Source of the DNA: Mycolicibacterium sp. TY81
Lineage (GTDB): Bacteria; Actinomycetota; Actinomycetes; Mycobacteriales; Mycobacteriaceae
DNA length: 64,000 bases
Direction of reading: 5' to 3'
Assembly (NCBI RefSeq): GCF_018326285.1
Contig: NZ_AP023363.1
Coordinates: 124,001 to 188,000 of the forward strand
This document shows positions 41,454 to 49,719 of this stretch, piece by piece. Below the pieces are notes generated by a model, which saw only the letters and a list, made by a program, of their open reading frames with translations, ran no database searches and was not told the origin of the DNA. Both the position numbers and the translations under genes were made by a program. The first letter of the stretch is position 1; the number at the start of each line of letters is the position of its first letter.

Positions 41454-42932
41454 AGGAATTGTCAATACCTGTGGATCGGCTTGTTTCAGGCGACCTCCGT
41501 TCCAGTTGATTCGGTCGGTGCCGAGTCCGCCGACGGGGTGATGTCGGTGGGTCGCTCGAGCAGTTTGCCTTTGTGGAAGATCGCGCCGGCCCGGACCAGA
41601 GCGACCAGGTGCGGTGCGTTGACGGCTCGCCAGCGGGCTTGCGCGGCGTCGATCAGCTTGTAAGCCATGGCCATTCCGGCGACGCGTGAACCCGGCCCCT
41701 TGGTCACCTTGGTCCTCAAACGTACCGTGGCAAACGTTGATTCGATCGGGTTGGTAGTGCGCAGATGGACCCAGTGCTCGGCCGGGTACTTATAGAACTC
41801 CAGCAGCACATCGGCGTCATCGACGATCTTGGCGACCGCCTTGGGGTACTTGGCGCCGTAGTCCACCTCGAACGCCTTGATCGCCACCTGCGCGTGGTCG
41901 ATATCCTCGGCGTTGTAGATCTCCCGCATCGCCGCGATCGCCCCCGGATGAGCCGACTTTGGCAGGCAGGCAAGAACATTGGCCTGCTTGTGAAACCAGC
42001 ACCGCTGCTCGCCGGTGGCCGGGAACACCTCACGCACGGCCTTCCAGAACCCCAGGGCCCCATCGCCGACGGCCAGCACCGGTGCGGTCATCCCGCGACG
42101 TCGGCACGACCGCAACAGATCAGCCCACGACTCGGCCGACTCCCGGTACCCGTCGGTGAGCGCGACCAGCTCCTTGCGGCCGTCAGCGCGCACACCGATC
42201 ATCACCAGCAAACAGAGCTTCTCCTGCTCCAGGCGCACCTTGAGATGGATGCCGTCGACCCACAGGTAGACGTAGTCGGTGCCCGACAGATCACGGGCCT
42301 CGAAGGCCTTGGCCTCGTCCTGCCACTGCGTGGTGAGTCGGGTGATCGTCGTGGCCGACAAGCCGGCACCCGAGCCCAGGAACTGCTCCAACGCCGGACC
42401 GAAATCACTGGTCGACAAGCCATGCAGATACAGCAACGGCAACACCTCGGTCATCTGCGGCGACTTGCGCACCCACGCCGGCAGGATCGCCGAGGAAAAC
42501 CGTTGCCGCTCACCAGTGTCCGGGTCAACACGTTTGTCATTGACCCGCGGCGCGGTCACACTCACCGCGCCCGCCGCGGTGAGCACCTCGCGCTCGCGGT
42601 GATAGCCATTGCGCACCACCAGCCGGTGCCCGTTCTCATCAAGCTCACCGGCATGAGCCTCGATGTAGGCGGCGACCTCAGCCCGCAACGCTGCGGCCAG
42701 CATCTGGCGGGCACCGTCGCGGACAATCTCATCGAGCAACGACCGCGACGAGCCAGCATCCTCGTTGGATGAATCCGCATCGTGAACTACCGTGAGCATG
42801 GGCGTACCTTCCCGAACCAGCGCGCCAACGCCGGCTCTTGATCAGACCTTCGACATTCAGATCATCCTCGGGAAGGTGCGCCCTTTCCTACGCCGCCTCG
42901 CCGAGGCTCATCCACAGGTTCTGATCATTGCT
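41454..42932 (-). mobile_element. IS256-family insertion sequence
   Basis: About 1479 bp. The terminal inverted repeats match in 18 of 23 positions and share ACCTGTGGAT (left 41467-41476, right complement 42910-42919). The direct repeat CGCGCGTGAGG flanks both ends (41443-41453 and 42933-42943). IS256 members usually duplicate 8-9 bp, so the exact border may differ by a few bases. An intact transposase and intact flanks point to a recent insertion. Confidence 0.82.
41486..42799 (-). CDS. IS256-family (mutator-type) DDE transposase
   Basis: 437 residues. Features of the family: an N-terminal helical region with ALRAEVAAYIEAH and VVRNGYHREREVLTAAGAVSV; catalytic Asp in YVYLWVDGIHLKVR; second Asp in VLAVGDGALGFWKAV; then the C/H motif RCWFHKQANVL; and the catalytic Glu in TTNPIESTFATVRLRT. 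The length is normal and no frameshift is visible, so it should be functional. It moves the element by a copy-out mechanism in related IS. Confidence 0.93.
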   Translation of the reverse strand: MLTVVHDADSSNEDAGSSRSLLDEIVRDGARQMLAAALRAEVAAYIEAHAGELDENGHRLVVRNGYHREREVLTAAGAVSVTAPRVNDKRVDPDTGERQRFSSAILPAWVRKSPQMTEVLPLLYLHGLSTSDFGPALEQFLGSGAGLSATTITRLTTQWQDEAKAFEARDLSGTDYVYLWVDGIHLKVRLEQEKLCLLVMIGVRADGRKELVALTDGYRESAESWADLLRSCRRRGMTAPVLAVGDGALGFWKAVREVFPATGEQRCWFHKQANVLACLPKSAHPGAIAAMREIYNAEDIDHAQVAIKAFEVDYGAKYPKAVAKIVDDADVLLEFYKYPAEHWVHLRTTNPIESTFATVRLRTKVTKGPGSRVAGMAMAYKLIDAAQARWRAVNAPHLVALVRAGAIFHKGKLLERPTDITPSADSAPTESTGTEVA

Positions 42933-43124
42933 CGCGCGTGAGGGCAGCCGGTCGAAAGTATCTGTTGTGCTTCGCATTTCGGGGGTAACGAGCAACCAGC
43001 CCGCCGTATCGGCGGCGGTCCATGCCTCCAACGATGTTGGTACCGTGTCCGTCATGTTCTCTCCTCGCTCGGTGACTTTCCGTGCCTAGATTTGTTATGT
43101 TGTGACATTGGTTGCGCGATGATC

Positions 43125-43856
43125 TCAGTCAAAAGTCGCTTCTTTGCCCGCGAAAGCTAATTGTTCCTGGCAGCGGGAAATCAGACTGTCGAGCTGTTCA
43201 ACCAGTCCCAGCCACTCGACCTCCATGGTTGGCCGTGCGGCAAGTCTGCGCTCCACCATTCGACGAGACTGCGCACCAGGTGTTTCGAGTGGTGTCTCGC
43301 TAAGTTCCAGGCACGCGTCTGCTAGTACAAGAGCGGCGCTCGTCAGACCACTCAGGTGCTCATCCAGGGCGGGGGCCAGCTGACCTTCGTCGACGTCATC
43401 GAGCCTCGCCAGGCTGATCCGGACGATTTCGGCGCCGATGCTGATGACGGACCAGCATTTCATCGCCCACGCCGCGTTCCGGTTTCGAACGCCGTGGCCG
43501 TCAGTGACGATGTCCAGAGACGCTTTTCGGAACTCATATTCAGCAGTACTTGAGTACCACGGCCGCCAAAGGAAGTAATCGCGACCCCAGACAAGCCAGT
43601 CCGAATCCTGAACCGCGCCGTGGCGTAGCGACGCGATTGTCTTGTCGCGGCGCGAAATCTCGCGTCGCCTTGCCCGTTCACCATGGGACTCGTTTACGGG
43701 CCAGGTCGTGAGAATCACGGCGACTAGGGCTTCGCGCGCATCGAGGCTGTAAAGGTGATAGCCCCGGTATCCGCTCTCCATCATGCGGATCGCACGAGAC
43801 GCTATAGCTGTGGCCAGTTTGTGAGACCCCGAAGCATCAGCAGCGTTGCTGGACAT
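43125..43856 (-). CDS. Hypothetical helical protein
   Basis: 243 residues from the ATG at 43856, with GAGGGGGG upstream. Soluble and mainly helical, with YRGYHLYSLDAREALVAVIL, DWLVWGRDYFLWRPWYSS and a long C-terminal helix VEWLGLVEQLDSLISRCQEQL. No family is recognised. It is the last intact gene before the IS-disrupted gene, in the same direction. Confidence 0.6.
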   Translation of the reverse strand: MSSNAADASGSHKLATAIASRAIRMMESGYRGYHLYSLDAREALVAVILTTWPVNESHGERARRREISRRDKTIASLRHGAVQDSDWLVWGRDYFLWRPWYSSTAEYEFRKASLDIVTDGHGVRNRNAAWAMKCWSVISIGAEIVRISLARLDDVDEGQLAPALDEHLSGLTSAALVLADACLELSETPLETPGAQSRRMVERRLAARPTMEVEWLGLVEQLDSLISRCQEQLAFAGKEATFD

Positions 43857-43931
43857 TGCGTTTCCCCCCTCTGCTGGACCCGGGTGTAGTTCCCGTGTCA
43901 CTAATGTCCTGAGGCATCACACCTAGACGGA

Positions 43932-44603
43932 TCACTCTGTCTCACTGTGGCATTCGTTGAGTTCGTCAAGGTCACGCTGTGCGGTGTCTCGCCGGCGGCG
44001 CAACGCGTCTGTTTCAGCGCGGCTGGTCCCGCCATGCCAGACCGCGGCCGCCAAGGCCTCGCGCGCTGAGTCACGGCTAGCGATCAGCTTCTTGCGTCGG
44101 CGCGTCGCAATGTTGGTGGGGGCATCGACGCCATGGCCAATCACTGCCGCGTAGGCGCCGACAGCCTCATCTACTGCCCGCGCTTGATCAGCATGGGCGG
44201 TTACCGCCTCCTGCGCCGGCACGAATCCCCGGGTGTCGCAGTCACCCCACCACCAGAGGCCGCTTCCACACGGATGCGGCCCAAAATGTCCGTCGAACAG
44301 CATGCAACTGGTTGTTTCCTGGAGGCCGTGCTGAGCTAGCGGAATCGTGAGTGAGCAGGCTGCGTGGCGGCGGAGTTCCCGCAGTCCATCGCTGTCCCAT
44401 ACCAGCCAGGTTTCCTGGTCTCCGGCGATCTGCACTAACGCATGATGCGGCCCTGGATGCGTGGCGACGAGCTCGCACACAGCGTGGTCCTGCGCGGGGT
44501 GCTCGCCACCGACGATGTTCTCGATTACGCAGCGTTCCTCGCCAGCGAGAGTCAGGGAGTTACTGCACGCGGCGACAATTGGCCAATCTTCGCTAATCCC
44601 CAT
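43932..44603 (-). CDS. Hypothetical Cys/His-rich protein with C-terminal coiled coil
   Basis: 223 residues. The N-terminal 120 hold several Cys and His in repeated settings (EERCVIENI, DHAVCELVATHPGPHHALVQ, SCMLFDGHFGPHPCGSGLWW) that could bind zinc, with two similar copies of a Cys...His-Pro-Gly/Phe-Gly-Pro-His pattern. The C-terminal 80 residues are a charged helix (RRRDTAQRDLDELNEC). Unrecognised; cytosolic. Confidence 0.6.
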   Translation of the reverse strand: MGISEDWPIVAACSNSLTLAGEERCVIENIVGGEHPAQDHAVCELVATHPGPHHALVQIAGDQETWLVWDSDGLRELRRHAACSLTIPLAQHGLQETTSCMLFDGHFGPHPCGSGLWWWGDCDTRGFVPAQEAVTAHADQARAVDEAVGAYAAVIGHGVDAPTNIATRRRKKLIASRDSAREALAAAVWHGGTSRAETDALRRRRDTAQRDLDELNECHSETE

Positions 44604-44646
44604 TGCAGGTCCCCCGGGCATAACGATCTCCTAGTCTCGTGGACTG

Positions 44647-44856
44647 TCAGTAGGGCCGGTGCTGGGCGACGTAGGCCGCTGCTGGTGACGTTTCGCCGCC
44701 CGGGTAGAGGTGGGTGATTGGGCGCTGCTGCGTGAAGTGCTTGGTCGCGTCGGCGTTGGACCAGAAGGCGTGGCCGGCGGTGGCCGTGTCTTCGTGAGGT
44801 TCGCCGCCGCAGACGTAGCAGGTCTCGGGCGCCAGGTGTGCGGGTGTGGTGGCCAT
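44647..44856 (-). CDS. Small zinc-ribbon-like protein
   Basis: 69 residues from the ATG at 44856, with CGGAGGGGG ten bases upstream. CYVCGGEPHED with GHAFW may form half of a zinc site. Similar short proteins are common on actinobacterial plasmids and phages. Confidence 0.5.
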   Translation of the reverse strand: MATTPAHLAPETCYVCGGEPHEDTATAGHAFWSNADATKHFTQQRPITHLYPGGETSPAAAYVAQHRPY

Positions 44857-44886
44857 GGTGGTGATCGTCCCCCTCCGGTATGACAT

Positions 44887-45201
44887 CTATCGGTTTGTTG
44901 TGGCGAGATGGTTGTTCAGGGCTTGGAGCGCGGCGCGTTTCGCGTTGCGTAGCCCGTCTTCGTAGCCGACTCCGATGCTCTCGTTTTCGTAGACGGTTGC
45001 CACTGACCATGTTCGTTCGTTGGTGCCGGTGGTCCACATGCTTGGCCGGATGCGGCCCGTGATGGTGATCTCGTAGGCATCCTCGCCCAACTCGAATAGT
45101 CCGTATGTTTCGCCGTCGGATGTTTCCCATTGCACTTGTTTGGCGGTCACAATGGATTGCTTCGCCGAATTATATTGTGCCACTGTGGGTTTACCGTGCA
45201 T
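44887..45201 (-). CDS. Hypothetical protein
   Basis: 104 residues (MHGKPTVAQYNSAKQSIVTAKQVQWETSDGETYGLFEL...). Predicted beta-rich, with YEITITGRIRPSMWTTGTNERTW and a helical end. The start lies inside the upstream gene (11-bp overlap), implying coupling. Unrecognised. Confidence 0.55.
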   Translation of the reverse strand: MHGKPTVAQYNSAKQSIVTAKQVQWETSDGETYGLFELGEDAYEITITGRIRPSMWTTGTNERTWSVATVYENESIGVGYEDGLRNAKRAALQALNNHLATTNR

Positions 45202-45661
45202 CTTTGTCGGCCATTGCCTGCAGCGCCTGACGGTGCAGGTGTTCTTTGACTTGGTCCACCAACTCCGGTCGGCGCAGACCGGGCGCCAGCGCGTCCAGGA
45301 CATCAAGCTCGGCAGCGAACAGGGATAACTTGACGTCGACGTCGACGTGCACACCGCCGGGGGCGGCGGCATCGAGAACAACCATCCGCTCGGCTCCGCC
45401 GGCATTGGCCGCGCGCAGCATGTCCGCCCATCTGATCATGCGCACGATGTCGCTGTTCGGGTTGCCCATAAACAACTGGTGGACCGACTGCTCGTTCTGC
45501 CAGTTCAGGGCCACAGCGTCTGCCGCCGCGAAGTACTCCTTCTCTGTCGGGCCGGCGCCATCGTTTGGCGCCAGGCTGCGCGTCGGCAGCGAGTTGTGCA
45601 GGTCCTTGATCTGGGCGCGGCGTTGGAGCTCATCGGCCTGTCGTTGCCAGAACCATCTCAT
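45191..45661 (-). CDS. Hypothetical protein
   Basis: 156 residues with AAGG just before the ATG. A basic N-terminus (MRWFWQRQADELQRRAQIK) is followed by helical segments (EYFAAADAVALNWQNEQSVHQLFMGNP) and a beta pair VHVDVDVKLSLFAAELDVLDAL. No family is recognised; the downstream gene overlaps its end. Confidence 0.55.
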   Translation of the reverse strand: MRWFWQRQADELQRRAQIKDLHNSLPTRSLAPNDGAGPTEKEYFAAADAVALNWQNEQSVHQLFMGNPNSDIVRMIRWADMLRAANAGGAERMVVLDAAAPGGVHVDVDVKLSLFAAELDVLDALAPGLRRPELVDQVKEHLHRQALQAMADKDAR

Positions 45662-45733
45662 CTCGACCTTCCCCCTCTCGTCGTATCGCGTCTTCGTATC
45701 ATCCTCTGGCCCTGAGGTTTAGCGGCATGATCG

Positions 45734-46000
45734 CTACTGCTCCTCACTCAGCCTTACGACGTTGTTCGGTGTGGCGCCAGCGTGGTCCTGCTTCAGAGCC
45801 AGCCGGCGGATATGCTCGCGGGACCAGCCTGTAACGCGGCAAACAGCGGTCCGGATACCCCAGGCCCGAGTGGCCACCGCGGCTCGGATCGCGGTATTCA
45901 ACTCGTCGAGTCGTCCGTCGGCAAGCGCCTGGGCCGACCTCCACTCGCTGTATCGCTCAGCGATCCGATATTCAGCCATCACGTCCTCAGCCTCGGTCAT
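45734..46000 (-). CDS. Small HTH protein
   Basis: 88 residues from MTEAEDVMAEYRIAERY. AAVATRAWGIRTAVCRVTGWSREHIRRLALKQD is a helix-turn-helix with the recognition helix SREHIRRLA. A small regulator, possibly of the hypothetical block downstream and of the divergent gene at 46087. Confidence 0.65.
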   Translation of the reverse strand: MTEAEDVMAEYRIAERYSEWRSAQALADGRLDELNTAIRAAVATRAWGIRTAVCRVTGWSREHIRRLALKQDHAGATPNNVVRLSEEQ

Positions 46001-46086
46001 GCCCTCAGCATACGACAATATGCCACAGCGGCGGCCATTTGCAATACACGTTGCCATTTGGCTTCTCCGGTGGCATTATGGGCGGC

Positions 46087-46533
46087 ATGACCGCTACCGC
46101 TTCCAGCGCTGGCTACACCCGTGAGCCGGCCGTACTCGACGGCAACACAGATCTGGTCCAGTGCCGCATCGACGAGATGGTCCCCAGCGCGCAGATTGAC
46201 GCGAACCTCGACGACCGGCACACGGCTTCACCGAGTGGGGCCGTCGACGTGGCCGAAACGACCAATCCCGCAACCAATCCCAAGATCACGAGCGGTTCAC
46301 TCGACGTGTTTCTCGGTTATGCCGCCGACGCGGGTAACTGGTCAGGTACTCCCCCGCTTGGCGGTGGCGGTGGCGGCACCAAGGAAGCCCGCGGCAACAT
46401 CACGCAACTCAAACGAGCTGGGCTCATTGAGACGTTCATAGATGAAGGTGGCGATGGCGGCGATGAAACCTGGGTCCGGTTCACCACCGACGGCCGAGTG
46501 TTGGCGGCCCTGCACGGAATCGAGATCAGCTGA
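46087..46533 (+). CDS. Hypothetical protein with winged-helix-like C-terminus
   Basis: 148 residues. The first 75 are polar. The rest, SGSLDVFLGYAADAGNWSG, a Gly-rich loop, then KEARGNITQLKRAGLIETFIDEGG...TWVRFTTDGRVLAALHG, has the shape of a small winged helix (helix, recognition helix, wing). It overlaps the next gene as TGATG. Confidence 0.6.
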   Translation: MTATASSAGYTREPAVLDGNTDLVQCRIDEMVPSAQIDANLDDRHTASPSGAVDVAETTNPATNPKITSGSLDVFLGYAADAGNWSGTPPLGGGGGGTKEARGNITQLKRAGLIETFIDEGGDGGDETWVRFTTDGRVLAALHGIEIS

Positions 46534-46907
46534 TGCCGAAATTCAAGTACAGCGCCACGACACCTGATGGCGCCCAGACCACTACGCGCGGCAGCGACCG
46601 TGTTTACACACACGCGCTGGCGGTGTGGTTTGACGCCAAGAAGCGATACGAAGAAACGCGATGGGTTCACGGGGAGAACGGCGCCGAGGCGATCATTCCG
46701 GCCGGTCTCGAGGTCATTGGTTATGGCTGGTCGGGTAACGCCGAGGATCGCCGCTCGGCTCACGTCGGCCGCCGGGTCGAGGACGAGCCTGCCCATTGGG
46801 CGATCGTCAGTTTTCATGGAAGCGCCCCGCTGGCGGCCAAGGCGGCCGGTCAGCGCCACCTCGCGGGCCGGCGCCATCAGGTTGTTCCGGTCGAGGTGGC
46901 CGCGTAG
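46533..46907 (+). CDS. Hypothetical protein
   Basis: 124 residues, coupled to the preceding gene. It begins with a strand-rich segment (KFKYSATTPDGAQTTTRGS) followed by YTHALAVWFDAKKRYEETRWVHG. The C-terminal third is basic. Unrecognised; co-translated with the winged-helix-like protein. Confidence 0.6.
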   Translation: MPKFKYSATTPDGAQTTTRGSDRVYTHALAVWFDAKKRYEETRWVHGENGAEAIIPAGLEVIGYGWSGNAEDRRSAHVGRRVEDEPAHWAIVSFHGSAPLAAKAAGQRHLAGRRHQVVPVEVAA

Positions 46908-46931
46908 CCACCCCGTACCGGAACACCACAG

Positions 46932-47396
46932 CTAGCAGCCGACTCCGGCGGAGAACGATTCGACCACGAAGCTGATGGGCTGGCGCGTGCCGAGGGTGAT
47001 CGGCCTACCGCCGTCCAGGTGGTCGTCCGCCGACCCCGTTGTCGCGGTGTAGACGCGGCGCTCCTCGACGGTTCGCCCGGTGTGAGGGTCGTCGGCGGCC
47101 CAGCGGTCCTCGCCCTGCAGATAGGCCACCTCCTCGAAGGTGTGCACTGTTGAGCAGCACGTGCACCAGCGCATGACGGCCCGAATGATGTCGCTCGACG
47201 CTCCCGTCACGCTCAGGGTGGCGGGTTCGCCTCTACCACCATTGAGGCGGAAGGTGACATCACTGGAGGGGGCGGGCAGATCTTGGGCGAACGGGGTTTT
47301 GTCGAATTCGGCGCGGAGGCGGGCTTTCAATTCGGTTTCCAGTGCAGCGATTTCGAGCGCTGTTGCGGCGCGCTGGGACGTGAAGACGAGTTGCAT
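46932..47396 (-). CDS. Hypothetical protein
   Basis: 154 residues from MQLVFTSQRAATALEIAALETELKARL. A helical start is followed by beta-rich DVTFRLNGGRGEPATLSVTG, a CTCC cluster, HTFEEVAYLQGEDRWAAD and a final ISFVVESFSAGVGC. No family is recognised. GAAAGGA lies upstream. Confidence 0.55.
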   Translation of the reverse strand: MQLVFTSQRAATALEIAALETELKARLRAEFDKTPFAQDLPAPSSDVTFRLNGGRGEPATLSVTGASSDIIRAVMRWCTCCSTVHTFEEVAYLQGEDRWAADDPHTGRTVEERRVYTATTGSADDHLDGGRPITLGTRQPISFVVESFSAGVGC

Positions 47397-48263
47397 TGCG
47401 GTACTTATCCTTTCGGGCACGGCTGTCTGCCAGATGTTCAGTCTCGCGCACATCAAGGAATCAGTGTGGCCACGAGCTCGACACGCCGTGCGGCGCGCGG
47501 TTCGCGCGAACTTCCCCCGTGGGGATGGGTGGCAAGTTCTTCGGCAGTGCGCGCGAGAGTTGCCACTGCCGGTGCGTGACCTGGGGTGATGTCATGAAGA
47601 TCGGTGGCAAGTGTCGACTCGTGGCGGGTCAGGGGTTCCACTAGCGACGAAATGAGCCTGAGCGGCGGCCCAGGTCAGGCCCGAACGTGACTTCTGAGCG
47701 CTGATAGGTCCTCGTAAGTCGCCATGGGATGTGAGCTGCTGTGTTGCGCTCCGTACTGGAGCCTCGGGGCTGGTCTCGGTGCCCCAATTGCCGGTTCATC
47801 GTGCACCCAACACCGACTTCGAGGGTGCGCGGTGTTCGCGGCTCTCACGTAGGCCGGTGGCAGTCTCGCATCGGCGTGTCCGGCAGAAATTCGTTCGGGA
47901 GGTCTACGCTCGTCTTGGGACCGGAACGGTGCATCCGTTTCGTCCTCACCTCACCAGGGGATGCCATCAGGAACGATGGTCCAACCGAGAGGGAGCCGGC
48001 CAGCTCGCGCTGCTACCCACAGCCCGGGCGCTACGGCCGGCTTCTTTCGTTTCGGGGGTCGATCAGTCGTGCTGCCCGTGCTAGCAGCGCTGCGATTGGG
48101 TCTCGGTGGTGAAGGTGGAAGGCCCGCGCGGCGACTACCTTAAACGGCTCCGTTCCCGCGTGTAGGTGGGGTGGATCGGCCCGGCATGCGGCCGTCCGCG
48201 CAGTCGGGAGGCTGGCTGACGGCATCTTGCGTTCTGGCCCGCCTGGCGCCTATTTTAGAACAA
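47397..48263. other. 867-bp gene-poor region
   Basis: Several short frames exist on both strands, but none has a ribosome site, a plausible start or protein-like composition. It contains the second copy of the CCCCAATTGCCGGTTC string (47782-47797). It may be decayed sequence. Confidence 0.45.
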
Positions 48264-48608
48264 ATGTGCGAATCGCTCTGGAGTGGGGCCGGCCTGGCGA
48301 CGCTGCGGCGGGTCGATCCTCCGCGGCCGGTGCTGGTCGACGTCAACATGCTTCTCGGGAGCCGTGAGGACGCGTTCCGGCTGGACACCGTCCCGTTGAG
48401 CGTCAAGAGCTTCGGCCTGAATATCTTCACGACCGACACCCCGGGGCTGCTCCACGCTTGGGCGCAGACTACGCGGCGGGCATGGCTGGCTCATGTGTCG
48501 TTCCCGGTGTCTACCGGTGATGGCCGCGCTCATCTGAGTATCTGTCAGTGGTGTCCAGCTCGGTGCGTGACAGCGTTAGACGCTTGTGGCGCAGGCTTTT
48601 TAGCGTGA
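48264..48608 (+). CDS. Possible small hypothetical protein
   Basis: 114 residues if started at the ATG at 48264, next to an AT-rich TATTTTAGAA stretch that could be a promoter. The segment VLVDVNMLLGSREDAFRLDTVPLSVKSFGLNIFTTDTPGLL looks folded. The last part is Cys-rich, and the frame overlaps the convergent nucleotidyltransferase gene by 9 bp. Uncertain. Confidence 0.4.
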   Translation: MCESLWSGAGLATLRRVDPPRPVLVDVNMLLGSREDAFRLDTVPLSVKSFGLNIFTTDTPGLLHAWAQTTRRAWLAHVSFPVSTGDGRAHLSICQWCPARCVTALDACGAGFLA

Positions 48609-49688
48609 TCCTGCGGTGAGGTCTTCGATGAGTAGCTTGGCGCGATCGGGAATCGGGACGCCGGGAAAGTAGCGTTCGACGATTGACCAGACTCCTTGAG
48701 GTGATCTGATGGCCAGCCGTTTGAGTAGTAGTTCGATGTCGCCGCGATCTCGAACACTGCGTGAGGCAAGCACTTTCATCGCCAGCAGGTGTTCCGGTGG
48801 TGTTGTCATGACTTGGAGGTTCGGATGATCGAATACCCGGGCTCCCTGTCCTGGGTTGCGGGCGACGTAGGTGCTGGCCTGGTTGTTGAGCCATGTTGAG
48901 GGCCAGCCCATGTCGGTGGCGACTTCGCGGATGGCGGCGAGCATCGGTCCGTCGGGGCCGAACAGTGCGTCGACGTCGCGGGTGATGACGCGCGATCCGT
49001 AGGAGAGCAGCATTGCTGCTCCGCCGACGACGTGGACCGTGCCGACGACGTTCCTGCGGGCAAGTTTGTCGGCGAGCTTTTCGAATGCGCGCAGTAGTTC
49101 GGGTTGGTCGAAAGATGGTTGTGCCATGGGTGTTTCGTCCGTTTTCAGGTCGTGGCGGTCGAGGTAGATGCCGCGGCGTCGAAATGATGCTGGCGCGCCG
49201 ACGAGGGCCAGGGCGCGGCCTGATGGCAGGTCGCTGACCCACCATGCGTCTGGCAGGAATCGTTCGATGGTGACGGTCCACAGGGGTCCGGGTTCTCCCT
49301 GTTGGGTGGCGATGTGTTCGGCGGCCGCGCCGAGCAGGGCGTCGAATCGCGTTGATCCGGTCGCGGCGGGTTCGGTGTCGATGAGTCGCAGTGCGGCGGG
49401 TCCGGCGGCGTCGGCGCCGCGCATGAATTCGAAGAAGTACCGCAGGCGGGTGGTGTCATCGGTGGTGGTGGCGATCGCGGTTGCGGTGTCGGCGATGGTC
49501 AGCACCGAGTCGACGGCGGTGGTGGCGCGCAGGTCGGTGCGGGCGCCCTGATGGCGGGTGACGGCGCGGATTTCGTTTGTCGGGTAGCCGGCGATGCGGC
49601 GGATGCCGCGGTTGGACAGGATCGTGCGGGCGCGCGATGGGGTGACGCCCCAGTGCTCGGCCGCTTGCGTATCTGTCCATAGCTCCAC
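48600..49688 (-). CDS. HTH protein fused to a nucleotidyltransferase domain
   Basis: 362 residues. Residues 1-40 (LWTDTQAAEHWGVTPSRARTILSNRGI) are an excisionase-like HTH. The middle is helical. Residues about 205-320 carry a nucleotidyltransferase signature, VHVVGGAAMLLSYGSRVITRDVDALFGP, with the GG loop and paired Asp, then EHLLAMKVLASRSVRDRGDIELLL. This pattern occurs in DUF6036/AbiEii-type enzymes, including toxins that modify tRNA. Here the DNA-binding and enzyme parts share one chain, and no separate antitoxin is adjacent. It could be a self-contained toxin-antitoxin or defence protein; activity unproven. Confidence 0.65.
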   Translation of the reverse strand: MELWTDTQAAEHWGVTPSRARTILSNRGIRRIAGYPTNEIRAVTRHQGARTDLRATTAVDSVLTIADTATAIATTTDDTTRLRYFFEFMRGADAAGPAALRLIDTEPAATGSTRFDALLGAAAEHIATQQGEPGPLWTVTIERFLPDAWWVSDLPSGRALALVGAPASFRRRGIYLDRHDLKTDETPMAQPSFDQPELLRAFEKLADKLARRNVVGTVHVVGGAAMLLSYGSRVITRDVDALFGPDGPMLAAIREVATDMGWPSTWLNNQASTYVARNPGQGARVFDHPNLQVMTTPPEHLLAMKVLASRSVRDRGDIELLLKRLAIRSPQGVWSIVERYFPGVPIPDRAKLLIEDLTAGSR

Positions 49689-49719
49689 AACTCCAACTTA
49701 CAGGCGATTTGCCCGGAAG

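Larger units (their letters stand above)
40867..43055 (-). pseudogene. Hypothetical gene split by an IS256-family insertion
   Basis: Removing the element at 41454-42932 and one copy of the flanking 11-bp repeat restores a single frame. The first 41 codons start at 43055, behind GAGGAG, with MTDTVPTSLEAWTAADTAGW and end DRLPSRA at 42933. The rest continues PFGLWVNDAFWDNDEDYY from 41442 to the stop at 40867, giving 232 residues without a frameshift. The intact protein is acidic and Tyr/Trp-rich, of no recognised family. At present the 5' part reads into the insertion and stops after 55 codons; the 3' part could be translated from a GTG at 41427 only if transcribed from the element. Confidence 0.85.

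Noticed and set aside
41765..42772. 335-codon plus-strand frame across the IS256 transposase
   Set aside because: Antisense to a clear DDE transposase; composition not protein-like.
39742..47797. 16-base string CCCCAATTGCCGGTTC at 39742 and 47782 as a regulatory repeat
   Set aside because: A 16-base match is not improbable in 64 kb of GC-rich DNA, the flanks match only loosely, and neither copy is placed before a gene.
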